A stretch of 64,000 nucleotides of DNA from Bradyrhizobium sp. 190. Its GTDB lineage: Bacteria > Pseudomonadota > Alphaproteobacteria > Rhizobiales > Xanthobacteraceae. The stretch lies in assembly GCF_023073415.1 (NCBI RefSeq), contig NZ_JADPJL010000060.1, positions 248,001 through 312,000 on the forward strand, in the 5' to 3' direction. The position numbers were made by a program, and so were the translations under genes. Below are positions 23,656 to 32,074 of the stretch, piece by piece. A model generated the notes under the pieces. That model worked only from the letters and a program-made list of their open reading frames with translations, did not search any database and was not told the origin of the DNA. The stretch's first letter is position 1. Every line of letters begins with the position of its first letter.

Positions 23656-24770
23656 GCGACGAACTGCAATTGCCGCGCGCGGTTCATGTCTTCGTGTCCT
23701 TTGTCGCACTGCTGCGCGTTAACGGTTTCGCCGTGGCGCCGGAACAGACGACCGCGTTTCTGGCGGCGATCGAGCTACTCGGCCCACGCAGCATGGAAGC
23801 CATCCGCCTCGCGGGATTGGCGACGCTCGCCCCGCCGCCCGAGCGGCGCGCGACCTATGACCGGCTGTTCGACATCCATTTCCTCGGCAGCGAAGCGATC
23901 GATCGTGCCGGCGCGGAAGATGAGGAAGTGGTTCGACTGCAGGAGGAAGGACGCGGCGAAGACGAAACGCTGCTGGCCGACGAAGCCAACGAATCAGGAC
24001 TTGCCGCGGCGCGCGCCGAGGCGTTGGTCGAACGCCGCTTCGCGGCAAGCGCGACCGGCGACGCTTTGCGAAAACTGTCGCGCGAGGCCCCTGCGCGGCT
24101 GCCCCGGCGCCGAGGCCACCGCCGCATGCGTGCCCGCCGTGGGCCATGGGCCGACCTGCGCCGCACCCTGCGCGAGAGCGTGCGCAACGACGGCGAAGTG
24201 CTGCGGCTTGGACGCCTGAAGCGGCGCGCCCGGCCGCGCAAGATGTTGTTGCTGATCGACGTCTCCGGCTCGATGAAGGGGCGCACCGACGACAATATGA
24301 AGCTCGCGCATGCGCTAGCGCACGCGGCTCCCAATGTCGAGGTGTTCACCTTCGGCACCCGCCTCACCCGCGTCACCCGCGCGCTCCGTCTCAAACGCCG
24401 CGAACAGGCGCTGTCGGCAGCCGCACATCTGGTCAGCGATTGGGACGGCGGCACCCGCATCGGCGATGCGCTGCAGGCGTTCCTGGCGGTGCCAAGATTC
24501 GGCAGCTACGCCCGCGGCGCCGCCGTTATCATTCTCTCCGACGGCCTTGAGCGGGGCGATCCTTCAGCGTTGCGTGATGCCGTCGCAAAATTGTCGCGAC
24601 GCGCCTGGCGCCTGAGCTGGCTGACTCCGCTCGCCGCCGGTCCCGGCTTTCAGCCGCAGACCGAAGCGCTGATCGCGATCCGCCGCTTCGTGGATGATCT
24701 GGTCGACGGCGGGTCTACCGCCGCGATCGTTTCGCATGTGCTCTCGCTTGGACAAAGGAAGGCCGCGTGA
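23652..24770 (+). CDS. VWA domain-containing protein (CoxE-like)
   Basis: 372 residues. The N-terminal half is helical and charged, with an Arg-rich patch (LPRRRGHRRMRARRG) near 150-164. The C-terminal half is a von Willebrand A domain with the metal-site motif DVSGS (203-207) and a later LSDGLERGDP. MoxR-VWA pairs act as chaperones that insert metals or remodel client enzymes, and CoxE is the known partner of CoxD. GTG start overlapping the MoxR stop; its own stop overlaps the next gene by 4 bp. Confidence 0.92.
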   Translation: MSDELQLPRAVHVFVSFVALLRVNGFAVAPEQTTAFLAAIELLGPRSMEAIRLAGLATLAPPPERRATYDRLFDIHFLGSEAIDRAGAEDEEVVRLQEEGRGEDETLLADEANESGLAAARAEALVERRFAASATGDALRKLSREAPARLPRRRGHRRMRARRGPWADLRRTLRESVRNDGEVLRLGRLKRRARPRKMLLLIDVSGSMKGRTDDNMKLAHALAHAAPNVEVFTFGTRLTRVTRALRLKRREQALSAAAHLVSDWDGGTRIGDALQAFLAVPRFGSYARGAAVIILSDGLERGDPSALRDAVAKLSRRAWRLSWLTPLAAGPGFQPQTEALIAIRRFVDDLVDGGSTAAIVSHVLSLGQRKAA

Positions 24771-25657
24771 CCGAACTCGTCGATGCCCATCATCACATCT
24801 GGCGTCAGGCCGATCTGCCCTGGCTGAGCGGCCCGATGCAGCCGCGCATCTTCGGCCCCTATGAGCCGATCCGCCGCGACTATCCGATCGAGGAATATCT
24901 CGCCGATCTCGCTGGCTCCGGCGTGACGCGCTCGGTCTATGTGCAGACCAACTGGGCCAATGATCGTTTCGAGGACGAAACCGCCTGGGTGCAGGAAACT
25001 GCAAAAGACCACGGCTGGCCGCATGCCATCGTTTCCTATGCCGACTTCAACGTCGATGACGTTCGCCCGCAACTGGATCGTCTCGCACGCTATCCGCTGG
25101 TGCGCGGCGTGCGCATGCAGTTGCACTGGCACGAAAACCCGCTCTATCGCTTTGCGGCGCGGCCGGACCTCTGCGCCGATCCGAAGATCCGGCGAAACGT
25201 CGCCCGGCTCGCCGAGTACGGTTTCAGCTTCGACCTGCAGGTGTTCGCGCCGCAGATGGCCGATGCCGCCGGGCTCGCCGAAGCCTGTCCTGACGTGACC
25301 TTCATCCTGCAGCACGCCGGCATGCTGGAAGAGCTTTCGCCACAGGGCCAAGCCGCCTGGCGCGGCGGAATGATGCGGCTTGCGGCGTGCCCTAACGTCG
25401 TCTCAAAACTTTCCGGCCTCGGCACCTTCATCCACCGCAACGATCCGGCCCACATCGCCGGCGTCCTCGCCGACACTGTGACGATCTTCGGCGCTGAGCG
25501 CTGCCTGTTCGGCTCCAATTTTCCGATCGAGAAGCTCTGGACGACCTATGGCGAACTGATCGACGCCTTTCTCGCCGCGACGGCCTCACTTCGCGCCGAC
25601 CAACGCGATGCCGTTCTGCGAACGACAGCCTTGCGCGTCTACCGTCTGGGAGCTTGA
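24767..25657 (+). CDS. Amidohydrolase-family protein (lactonase-like, amidohydrolase_2)
   Basis: 296 residues, TIM-barrel metal hydrolase. The HxH motif of strand 1 is in VDAHHHIW (His8-His10). Later conserved elements are FILQHAGM and the FGSNFPIEKL loop. This subgroup includes 2-pyrone-4,6-dicarboxylate hydrolase and L-rhamnono-lactonase, so ring-opening of a lactone is the best guess. It starts at GTG 24767, overlapping the VWA stop by 4 bp, which places it firmly in the operon. Confidence 0.88.
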   Translation: MTELVDAHHHIWRQADLPWLSGPMQPRIFGPYEPIRRDYPIEEYLADLAGSGVTRSVYVQTNWANDRFEDETAWVQETAKDHGWPHAIVSYADFNVDDVRPQLDRLARYPLVRGVRMQLHWHENPLYRFAARPDLCADPKIRRNVARLAEYGFSFDLQVFAPQMADAAGLAEACPDVTFILQHAGMLEELSPQGQAAWRGGMMRLAACPNVVSKLSGLGTFIHRNDPAHIAGVLADTVTIFGAERCLFGSNFPIEKLWTTYGELIDAFLAATASLRADQRDAVLRTTALRVYRLGA

Positions 25658-25709
25658 GCGACGACGGCGCACGCGCAACCGCCAATGAAGAGAATGTGGG
25701 AGGGATAAT

Positions 25710-26558
25710 ATGCCGCTTGAGATCAAGATTTTGGATTATGGAGATATCGAACTGGAATCGAGCTTTCTCGTGCTCGGCCGCGATTGCGGCCGGACCCGCC
25801 GTGTCCTGACGCTGGGCTTTCTGATCGTCGGTGGTCCCTATCCGGTGGTGGTCGACACCGGCTATCGCTCCAACCAGATCATGGAAACGCTGGGCATGCG
25901 CGGGCTTCAGTTCCACGAGAACATGATCGAGAACCAGCTCGCGCGCCACGGCGTTCGCATGGGCGACGTCCGCTATGTCTGCCACACCCATCTGCACATC
26001 GACCACGCCGGCAAGGACGATTTGTTTCCCATGAACACGACGGTCGTGCTCAATCGCAAAGAGCTGGAATATTCGGTCTCCGGATTGATGCACCCGCAAT
26101 ATCCGGCGCCCGACATCAAGCATTTGATCGACCGCCTGCACACCAAGAGCGCGCTGCGTTTCCTCGATCTCGAAGTGACCGGTCCGATTGAGTTGATGCC
26201 GGGTGTCTATTGCGACGCCGCCAATGCCCACACCGAAGGCTCGATGAACATCCACGTCCACACGGTGGACGGCATCGCCACCATCTGCGGCGACGTGATC
26301 TACGATTTCAATGATCAGATCGTCACGCCCTTCAACGAGATCCACGATGCCGAACCGCGCACCACAGGCAATCACGGCACCAGCAAGCGCGCCGAAAAGG
26401 CGGCGATCAAAAAACTCCTGAGCAACGCGCGCTACCTGCTGCCGGTCCACGACCGGCCGGCCAAGATCGAGGGCGGCATGGTGGTCGGCCGGCTGCATGA
26501 TCAGGTGCCCGGCCCCGTGGTCCAGAGCCTGCCCCAGCGCAACTGGTTCCCGGCCTGA
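25710..26558 (+). CDS. MBL-fold hydrolase, N-acyl-homoserine-lactonase-like
   Basis: 282-residue metallo-beta-lactamase-fold enzyme. The zinc motif is HTHLHIDH (92-99), with a downstream DAANAHTEGSMNIHV metal loop and a GDVIYDFND aspartate region. The nearest family I recognise is the AttM/AiiA-like lactonases, which hydrolyse homoserine or other gamma-lactones. In this operon a pathway lactone is a more likely substrate than a signal molecule, but quorum quenching cannot be excluded. GGAGG precedes the ATG. Confidence 0.87.
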   Translation: MPLEIKILDYGDIELESSFLVLGRDCGRTRRVLTLGFLIVGGPYPVVVDTGYRSNQIMETLGMRGLQFHENMIENQLARHGVRMGDVRYVCHTHLHIDHAGKDDLFPMNTTVVLNRKELEYSVSGLMHPQYPAPDIKHLIDRLHTKSALRFLDLEVTGPIELMPGVYCDAANAHTEGSMNIHVHTVDGIATICGDVIYDFNDQIVTPFNEIHDAEPRTTGNHGTSKRAEKAAIKKLLSNARYLLPVHDRPAKIEGGMVVGRLHDQVPGPVVQSLPQRNWFPA

Positions 26559-26577
26559 GCGCTGAAAGGACGGACCG

Positions 26578-28155
26578 ATGACGCATGTCACGCTGCGCCC
26601 GGAATTCGAAACGTTGATCGATCCCTATGCGCCGGTCGGCCAGGTCGGGACCGGTTTTGACTTCACGGAGGGGCCGATCTGGCATCCGGTCCATCACTAT
26701 CTCCTGTTTTCGGATATGCCCGGCGACGTGCGGCGGCGATGGGACGCCAGGCGCGGCGTCGTCGAGGCCAAGCGCCCGTCGAACAAATGCAACGGCATGA
26801 CTTATGATGCCGAACTCAACCTGATCGTCTGCGAGCATGCCACCTCGTCCCTGATCCGCGAGCACCCCGACGGCCGCCGCGAGGTGATTGCCTCGCATTT
26901 CGAGAATCAGGAGCTCAACAGCCCGAACGATGTCTGCGTGCATTCGAGCGGTGCGATCTATTTCAGCGATCCCTGGTACGGCCGCATGCCGGTCTACGGT
27001 GTCGAGCGGCCGCGCCAGCTCGGCTTCCAGGGTGTCTACCGCGTCCCGTCAGGCGGCGGCCCGCCAAAACTCGTCGTCGACCGCCATCTGTTCGACCAGC
27101 CCAACGGGCTCTGCTTTTCGCCGGACGAACGCCTGCTTTATGTCAACGACACCACGCAGGCACTCATCCGCGTCTTCGACGTCGAGGCCGATGGCTCGCT
27201 AGCCAATGCGCGCGTCTTCGCCAGCGGCATACGTTCCGAGCTAGAGCCCGGCCTGCCCGACGGCATGAAGTGCGACCAGCGCGGCAATGTCTGGGTCACG
27301 GCGCCCGGCGGCGTCTGGGTCTATTCTCCCGCCGGCGAGGTGATCGGCAAGCTCCGCGTTCCCGAACTCGTCGCCAATCTCGCCTGGGGCGGTGCTGATT
27401 TTCGCACGCTCTATCTGACCGCCACCCATTCGGTCTACGCCATCCCGGTCAAGGCCGGACCGCGCCACGAACCCTATATGAGCGGCCGCGCTTCGACCGG
27501 CCCCGAGACCGGCTCCGCCGCGCCAGCCTCGCCTCAACTCGCCAGTGGCGACATGCAGCTCGATCCCCGGCGCTGCGCCATGATCATTCAGGATCTGCAG
27601 AACGACGTCATCATGGAGGGTGGCGCGTTCGCCGATTCCGGCTCGCCTGCGCACGCGCGCCAGCAGCGGGTGGTCGACAATGTCCGCCGCCTCACTGAGG
27701 TGGCGCGGGCGCGCGGCGTCATCATCATCCATGTCTGGTTCATCGTCGAGCCGGGCGCGCCCGGTGTCACGCTCAACGCGCCGCTGTTCGAGGGACTGGT
27801 CGATAGCGGCGCGATGGTGCGCGGAAGCTGGGGCGCAGCGCCGGTTTCGGGGCTCGAGCCGCGCGCCGGCGATTTCATCGTCGAGAAAATGCGGATGAGC
27901 GCCTGGGAAGGCACAAGGCTGGAGACCATTCTCAAGGCAACCGGCCGCGACATGATCATCAACACCGGCGCCTGGACCAACATGTCGATCGAGCACACCG
28001 CCCGCACCGGCGCCGACAAGGGCTACTTCATGATCGTGCCTGAAGACTGCTGCTCGACCATGAACGCCGACTGGCACAACGCCTCCATCAACTTTGCGAT
28101 GCAGAACGTCGCCGTCGTCACCAACGCCGATGCGGTCATCAGGGGATTGGGATGA
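26578..28155 (+). CDS. Fusion: SMP-30/gluconolactonase-like + cysteine-hydrolase-like domain with Ser for Cys
   Basis: 525 residues. The N-terminal part (1-295) is a six-bladed SMP-30/gluconolactonase propeller with likely metal ligands Glu31 (TEGPIW), Asn117, Asn176 (QPNG) and Asp228 (PDGM). The C-terminal part (325-525) is an isochorismatase/nicotinamidase-like fold with the catalytic Asp339 (QDLQND) and Lys437 (EKMRMSAW). At the nucleophile position the sequence is TNMSIEHTAR, so Ser470 stands where the family has Cys. The join has a short Ala/Pro/Ser linker. Both families usually occur alone. The first half probably hydrolyses a lactone; the activity of the second half is uncertain. Confidence 0.9.
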   Translation: MTHVTLRPEFETLIDPYAPVGQVGTGFDFTEGPIWHPVHHYLLFSDMPGDVRRRWDARRGVVEAKRPSNKCNGMTYDAELNLIVCEHATSSLIREHPDGRREVIASHFENQELNSPNDVCVHSSGAIYFSDPWYGRMPVYGVERPRQLGFQGVYRVPSGGGPPKLVVDRHLFDQPNGLCFSPDERLLYVNDTTQALIRVFDVEADGSLANARVFASGIRSELEPGLPDGMKCDQRGNVWVTAPGGVWVYSPAGEVIGKLRVPELVANLAWGGADFRTLYLTATHSVYAIPVKAGPRHEPYMSGRASTGPETGSAAPASPQLASGDMQLDPRRCAMIIQDLQNDVIMEGGAFADSGSPAHARQQRVVDNVRRLTEVARARGVIIIHVWFIVEPGAPGVTLNAPLFEGLVDSGAMVRGSWGAAPVSGLEPRAGDFIVEKMRMSAWEGTRLETILKATGRDMIINTGAWTNMSIEHTARTGADKGYFMIVPEDCCSTMNADWHNASINFAMQNVAVVTNADAVIRGLG

Positions 28156-28168
28156 ACAGAGCGCGGCC

Positions 28169-28795
28169 ATGCCCAAACTCTTTCACCTGAGCTGCTCGCC
28201 GCGCGCGGACTCGGAATCCTCCGCCGGCGCGCGCGTCTTCATTGACCGCTTCCGCGAGGCACGGCCGGACTGGGACATCGACGTGATGAACCTGTGGCGG
28301 GATCACCTGCCGGAATTCGAGGGTTATGTGCTGGAGGCCAAATATGCCCGCATCGGCGGACGGGCGTTTACGGATTCGCAGCGCGATGCCTTTGCAGTCA
28401 CCGAGCGCATCGCGCTCCGCTTCGCGCTCGCCGACCGCGTGCTGATTTCGACGCCGATGTGGAATTTTGGCATTCCCTACAAGCTGAAACAATGGATCGA
28501 CGTCATCACACAGCCCGGGCTGGCGTTCCGCTACGATCCGGCGCAAGGCTATCTGCCGCTGTTCAAGGACCGGCCGACGGTCGTGATCCTGGCAAGCGGC
28601 AGCGACTTCATCACCGGCATGAATCGCGGCCGCATCGATATGGCGACCCCCTATCTGCGCGAGGCGCTCCGCTTCATCGGCGTCAGCGACGTGCGTTTCG
28701 TGCCGATCGGACCTACCACCGGGCCGCTCGAACCGATCCGCACCGCACGCGAAGGCGCGCATCGGCGGCTGGCCGAGATGGCCGCGCGATTCTGA
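28169..28795 (+). CDS. FMN-dependent NADH-azoreductase/NAD(P)H oxidoreductase-like flavodoxin-fold protein
   Basis: 208 residues from ATG 28169. The longer frame overlaps the preceding gene and its extra N-terminus has no similarity. Flavodoxin-fold features are an N-terminal HLSCSPRADSESSAGARVFIDRF phosphate loop, the STPMWNFGIPYKLKQWID segment highly typical of AzoR-type enzymes, and a VVILASGSDF strand. It probably reduces a quinone, azo or nitro-type intermediate with NAD(P)H. It is the last closely packed gene of the long operon. Confidence 0.88.
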   Translation: MPKLFHLSCSPRADSESSAGARVFIDRFREARPDWDIDVMNLWRDHLPEFEGYVLEAKYARIGGRAFTDSQRDAFAVTERIALRFALADRVLISTPMWNFGIPYKLKQWIDVITQPGLAFRYDPAQGYLPLFKDRPTVVILASGSDFITGMNRGRIDMATPYLREALRFIGVSDVRFVPIGPTTGPLEPIRTAREGAHRRLAEMAARF

Positions 28796-28868
28796 TCCAC
28801 AGGCTTGGCGGAACCGGAACATTTGCGGCTATATTGCGCTTACCCGGCTGCGCCGAAGGAGAACCCCG

Positions 28869-29882
28869 TTGAAGTGCTACGAGCTACAGGGACCGAGCGG
28901 AATCGATGGACTTGCCCTCGTCGACAAGCCCGTGCCGGAGCCCGGCGAGGGCGAGGTGCTGGTTCAGCTCAAGGCGGCGACGCTGAACTATCGCGATCTC
29001 ATCACCGTCAAGGGTGGGTACGGCTCGCGTCAGAAATTTCCGCTCGTGCCGGTTTCGGACGGCGCGGGCGTAATCGAGCGGGTCGGCCCGGGCGTGCGGG
29101 AATTCGCGCCTGATGATCGCGTCATCGGCAGCTTCTTCGAAAGCTGGATTAGTGGTGAGCCCAGCGAAGCAAAAATGCGCGCGGCCCTCGGCGGCGCGGT
29201 GGACGGCGTCCTTAGCGAGTATCGGATCTTTCCGAGGCACGCGCTGGTCAGAACGCCGGAGCACCTCAGCGACGTCGAAGCCGCCGCGCTGCCCTGCGCC
29301 GGAGTCACGGCCTGGAGCGCGGTCGTCAAACTCGGCAGCTTGAAACCCGGCCAGACCGTTCTGACACAAGGCACCGGCGGGGTATCCCTCTTTGCAATGC
29401 AGTTTGCGAAAATGTGCGGCGCGCGCGTCATCGCAACCTCGTCCAGCGACGCCAAGATCGAACGTCTCAAGACGCTCGGCGCAGACTTCACACTGAATTA
29501 CAAGGCGACCCCCGACTGGGGAAAGAAAGCCCGCGAATGGAGCGGCCACGGCGTCGACCTTGTCGTCGAGGTGGGCGGGGTCGGCACGCTGAACGAATCG
29601 ATCAGGGCAATCAGGATCGGCGGCACGATCGCGTTCATCGGCGTGCTCGCCGGCCCGCCGCCGTCCGACTCGCGGCTGCCATTGATGGTCATGCAGCAGC
29701 AGCGGCTGCAGGGTGTCACCGTCGGATCGGTCGAGGATCTCAAGGCGATGGCGGATGCGATCGCGGTTCATCGCATGAAGCCGGTGATCGACAAGACCTT
29801 TTCATTCGATCAGGTGAAACAGGCGTTTGCCCATATGGAGAGTGGCGCGCATTTCGGGAAGGTGGCGATCGAGATCGGCTGA
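28869..29882 (+). CDS. Zinc-free quinone oxidoreductase-like MDR dehydrogenase
   Basis: 337 residues of the medium-chain reductase superfamily. The start is TTG 28869, preceded at good distance by AAGGAG. The ALNYRDLITVKGGY motif and the NAD(P)-binding TQGTGGVSLFAMQFAKMCGARV segment are typical of quinone-oxidoreductase-like enzymes, and the catalytic-zinc Cys/His set is missing. It follows the azoreductase-like gene by 73 bp, so it may be read through from the operon or use its own promoter. Confidence 0.88.
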   Translation: MKCYELQGPSGIDGLALVDKPVPEPGEGEVLVQLKAATLNYRDLITVKGGYGSRQKFPLVPVSDGAGVIERVGPGVREFAPDDRVIGSFFESWISGEPSEAKMRAALGGAVDGVLSEYRIFPRHALVRTPEHLSDVEAAALPCAGVTAWSAVVKLGSLKPGQTVLTQGTGGVSLFAMQFAKMCGARVIATSSSDAKIERLKTLGADFTLNYKATPDWGKKAREWSGHGVDLVVEVGGVGTLNESIRAIRIGGTIAFIGVLAGPPPSDSRLPLMVMQQQRLQGVTVGSVEDLKAMADAIAVHRMKPVIDKTFSFDQVKQAFAHMESGAHFGKVAIEIG

Positions 29883-30273
29883 CCGCGACATTTCGCCATC
29901 GACTGCCGATTACGGCGACTGGTTCCCGCTGCAAGATTTTGCCGAGTTTTGAGCGCATTTGGGGACCGAGGCATTTCTACGTAAGGGTCTTCGATGCTCA
30001 TGGCCACAACTGGCAACACGGAGCGTGCAACTCCTGCTGGTTCCAGGAATTGCTTCCGCCGCCATTAAGCTTTAGATATCCGCCATTCGCCTCGTCGAAA
30101 ACCAGCGCCGCCTGGCTCACGCGAGCGCTGAACGGGATTTGCAACCGAGCTGGGGACACCCGCCTCACAGAGAGCCTGAGGGCTGCCCCTTCTATGGCGA
30201 GACATGTAGACCGGCTGTGAGCGAGACTGCCCGCGCGAAAACGATGCAGCGAGCAGCCGGATGGAAGTGAGCA
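29883..30273. other. Intergenic region, 391 bp, no gene seen
   Basis: No frame looks coding on either strand. One short plus-strand stretch near 29970-30020 reads FYVRVFDAHGHNW, faintly like a VOC-domain end, but it is isolated and surrounded by stops and out-of-frame sequence; I do not call it a gene. The promoter of the exporter operon should be here. Shine-Dalgarno GGAAG precedes the ATG at 30274. Confidence 0.5.
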
Positions 30274-31344
30274 ATGACCGAAGACAAGAGCAAATTGCTG
30301 AGATCGCTGACTATCGATCGCAGCACCAGCAAGGCGGAGCGACCTGGTCGCCGCTGGCTGCCGATTTCGGCGGCGATTGTCGCTTGCGTCGTCGCATTCG
30401 CCGCCTTTGCCGCTTTCGAGTTCCGCCGGCAGGATTCGCCCAAGGAGGCTGCATCGCAGACCGCTTCACAGACTACACAGCCCGCCGCGCAGCCACAGAC
30501 GCCGCAGCAGCCTGCAACAAATAACAAGGCGGCCGGCAATCTGGCGGCCTCCGGCTATGTGGTGGCGCGCCGCAAAGCGACCGTGGCGGCCGAGATTACC
30601 GGAAAGGTGGTCGAGGTCTTCATCGACGAAGGCATGACGGTGACCGAGGGTCAGATCGTCGCGCGGCTCGATAGCGTGCTTGCTGAAAGGGATTATGAGC
30701 TGGCCCGCTCGCGCGTCGAGACGGCCGATGCTGCGGTGGCCGCGATCACCGCCGATCTGGAGGACGCGACCCGGATCATGACGCGTGTACAAACACTATC
30801 GCAGAAGAATTTCGCGACTGAGGCCGACCTGACCAAGGCACAAGCCCGGGTCGGCGTACTCAGCGCGCAATTGCGTCAGGCGCAGTCGCAATTCGAGACC
30901 GCCAAGATCGACGCGAAGCGCAGCGCCTCGATGCTCGACAAGCATAAGATACGGGCGCCATTTGCCGGTGTCGTCATCGACCGTAGCGCGCAGCCGGGCG
31001 AGATGATTTCGCCGATGTCGGTCGGCGGCTACACCCGCACCGGCATCTGCACCATCGTCGACATGGATTCGATCGAAATCGAAGTAGACGTCAATGAAGC
31101 CTTCATCGGCCGCGTTTCCCCCGGAGGCGCCGTGAATGCGATGCTGGATGCCTATCCGGACTGGACCATTCCCGCCTCGGTGATTGCGATCGTGCCGACG
31201 GCGAATCGCGAGAAGGCCACGGTGAAGGTGCGCATCCGCTTCGACAAGAAGGACCCGCGCATCCTGCCCGACATGGCGGTGAAGGTGAACTTCCTGGCTG
31301 ACGCCAAGACGAAGGGCGCCGCCGAGACCACCGCTGCGAACTAG
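30274..31344 (+). CDS. Periplasmic adaptor subunit of ABC exporter (HlyD/MacA/DevB-like)
   Basis: 356-residue membrane-fusion protein. The N-terminus is cytoplasmic and one transmembrane helix lies at about 29-49. A Gln/Pro/Thr-rich linker (about 55-85) precedes the lipoyl/barrel-sandwich half (GYVVARRKATVAAEITGKVVEVFIDEGMTV), an alpha hairpin (about 150-220) and the second lipoyl half (KIRAPFAGVVIDRSAQPGEMI). It starts a four-gene exporter operon: adaptor, ATPase, two permeases. No outer-membrane TolC-like gene is next to it. Confidence 0.92.
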   Translation: MTEDKSKLLRSLTIDRSTSKAERPGRRWLPISAAIVACVVAFAAFAAFEFRRQDSPKEAASQTASQTTQPAAQPQTPQQPATNNKAAGNLAASGYVVARRKATVAAEITGKVVEVFIDEGMTVTEGQIVARLDSVLAERDYELARSRVETADAAVAAITADLEDATRIMTRVQTLSQKNFATEADLTKAQARVGVLSAQLRQAQSQFETAKIDAKRSASMLDKHKIRAPFAGVVIDRSAQPGEMISPMSVGGYTRTGICTIVDMDSIEIEVDVNEAFIGRVSPGGAVNAMLDAYPDWTIPASVIAIVPTANREKATVKVRIRFDKKDPRILPDMAVKVNFLADAKTKGAAETTAAN

Positions 31345-31375
31345 CATCCAGCCGAAATCCCTGGAGGAGACAAGC

Positions 31376-32074
31376 GTGACAGCCGAGCATCCGATGGTTC
31401 GCCTTACCGGCGTAGCTAAGCGTTTCACCAAGGGCAAGGAAACGATCTCGATTTTCGATCATCTCGACCTTGCGATCCCGCGTGGCGATTTCATTGCCGT
31501 CATGGGGCCGTCCGGTTCGGGCAAGACGACGCTGCTCAACCTGCTGGGCGGCATCGATCGCGCCGACGCCGGTGAGATTGCGGTTGCGGATCATCGCATC
31601 GACGGCCTCTCCGAGGGTGAACTCGCCGCCTGGCGGGCCGCCAATATCGGCTTCATCTTCCAGTTCTACAATCTGATGCCGATGCTGACCGCGGCGCAAA
31701 ACGTGGAACTGCCGCTGTTGCTCACCAGATTGAACCGCAAGGAGCGCGCCGAGCGTGTTCACACCGCGCTTTCCGTGGTCGGGCTCGCCGATCGCATCAA
31801 GCACCGTCCGCGCGAAATGTCGGGCGGCCAGCAGCAGCGCGTGGCGATTGCGCGCGCCATCGTTTCGGACCCGAACCTCTTGCTGTGCGACGAACCGACC
31901 GGCGATCTCGACCGCCAATCCGCCGACGAGATCCTTTCGATCCTGCAACTGCTCAATGGCGAACTCGGCAAGACCATCGTGATGGTCACGCATGACCCTG
32001 CCGCGGCAAACTATGCCAAGCGCGTCCTGCATCTCGACAAGGGCCGCTTCGTCGAACGGGAGCTTGCCGCGTGA
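31376..32074 (+). CDS. ABC exporter ATP-binding protein (MacB/LolD/DevA-like)
   Basis: 232 residues with Walker A GPSGSGKT (44-51), the signature MSGGQQQRVAIARA and Walker B LLLCDEPTGDLD. The TGDLD ending of Walker B and the Q-loop segment FIFQFYNLMPMLTAAQNVELPLL are typical of the LolD/MacB group that works with FtsX-type permeases. GTG start with GGAGG upstream. It overlaps the first permease by 4 bp. Confidence 0.94.
   Translation: MTAEHPMVRLTGVAKRFTKGKETISIFDHLDLAIPRGDFIAVMGPSGSGKTTLLNLLGGIDRADAGEIAVADHRIDGLSEGELAAWRAANIGFIFQFYNLMPMLTAAQNVELPLLLTRLNRKERAERVHTALSVVGLADRIKHRPREMSGGQQQRVAIARAIVSDPNLLLCDEPTGDLDRQSADEILSILQLLNGELGKTIVMVTHDPAAANYAKRVLHLDKGRFVERELAA

Noticed and set aside
29970..30020. 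Short VOC-like fragment in the gap after the quinone oxidoreductase gene
   Set aside because: Only about 13 residues look plausible and no start, frame or neighbouring motif supports a gene or a clear remnant.
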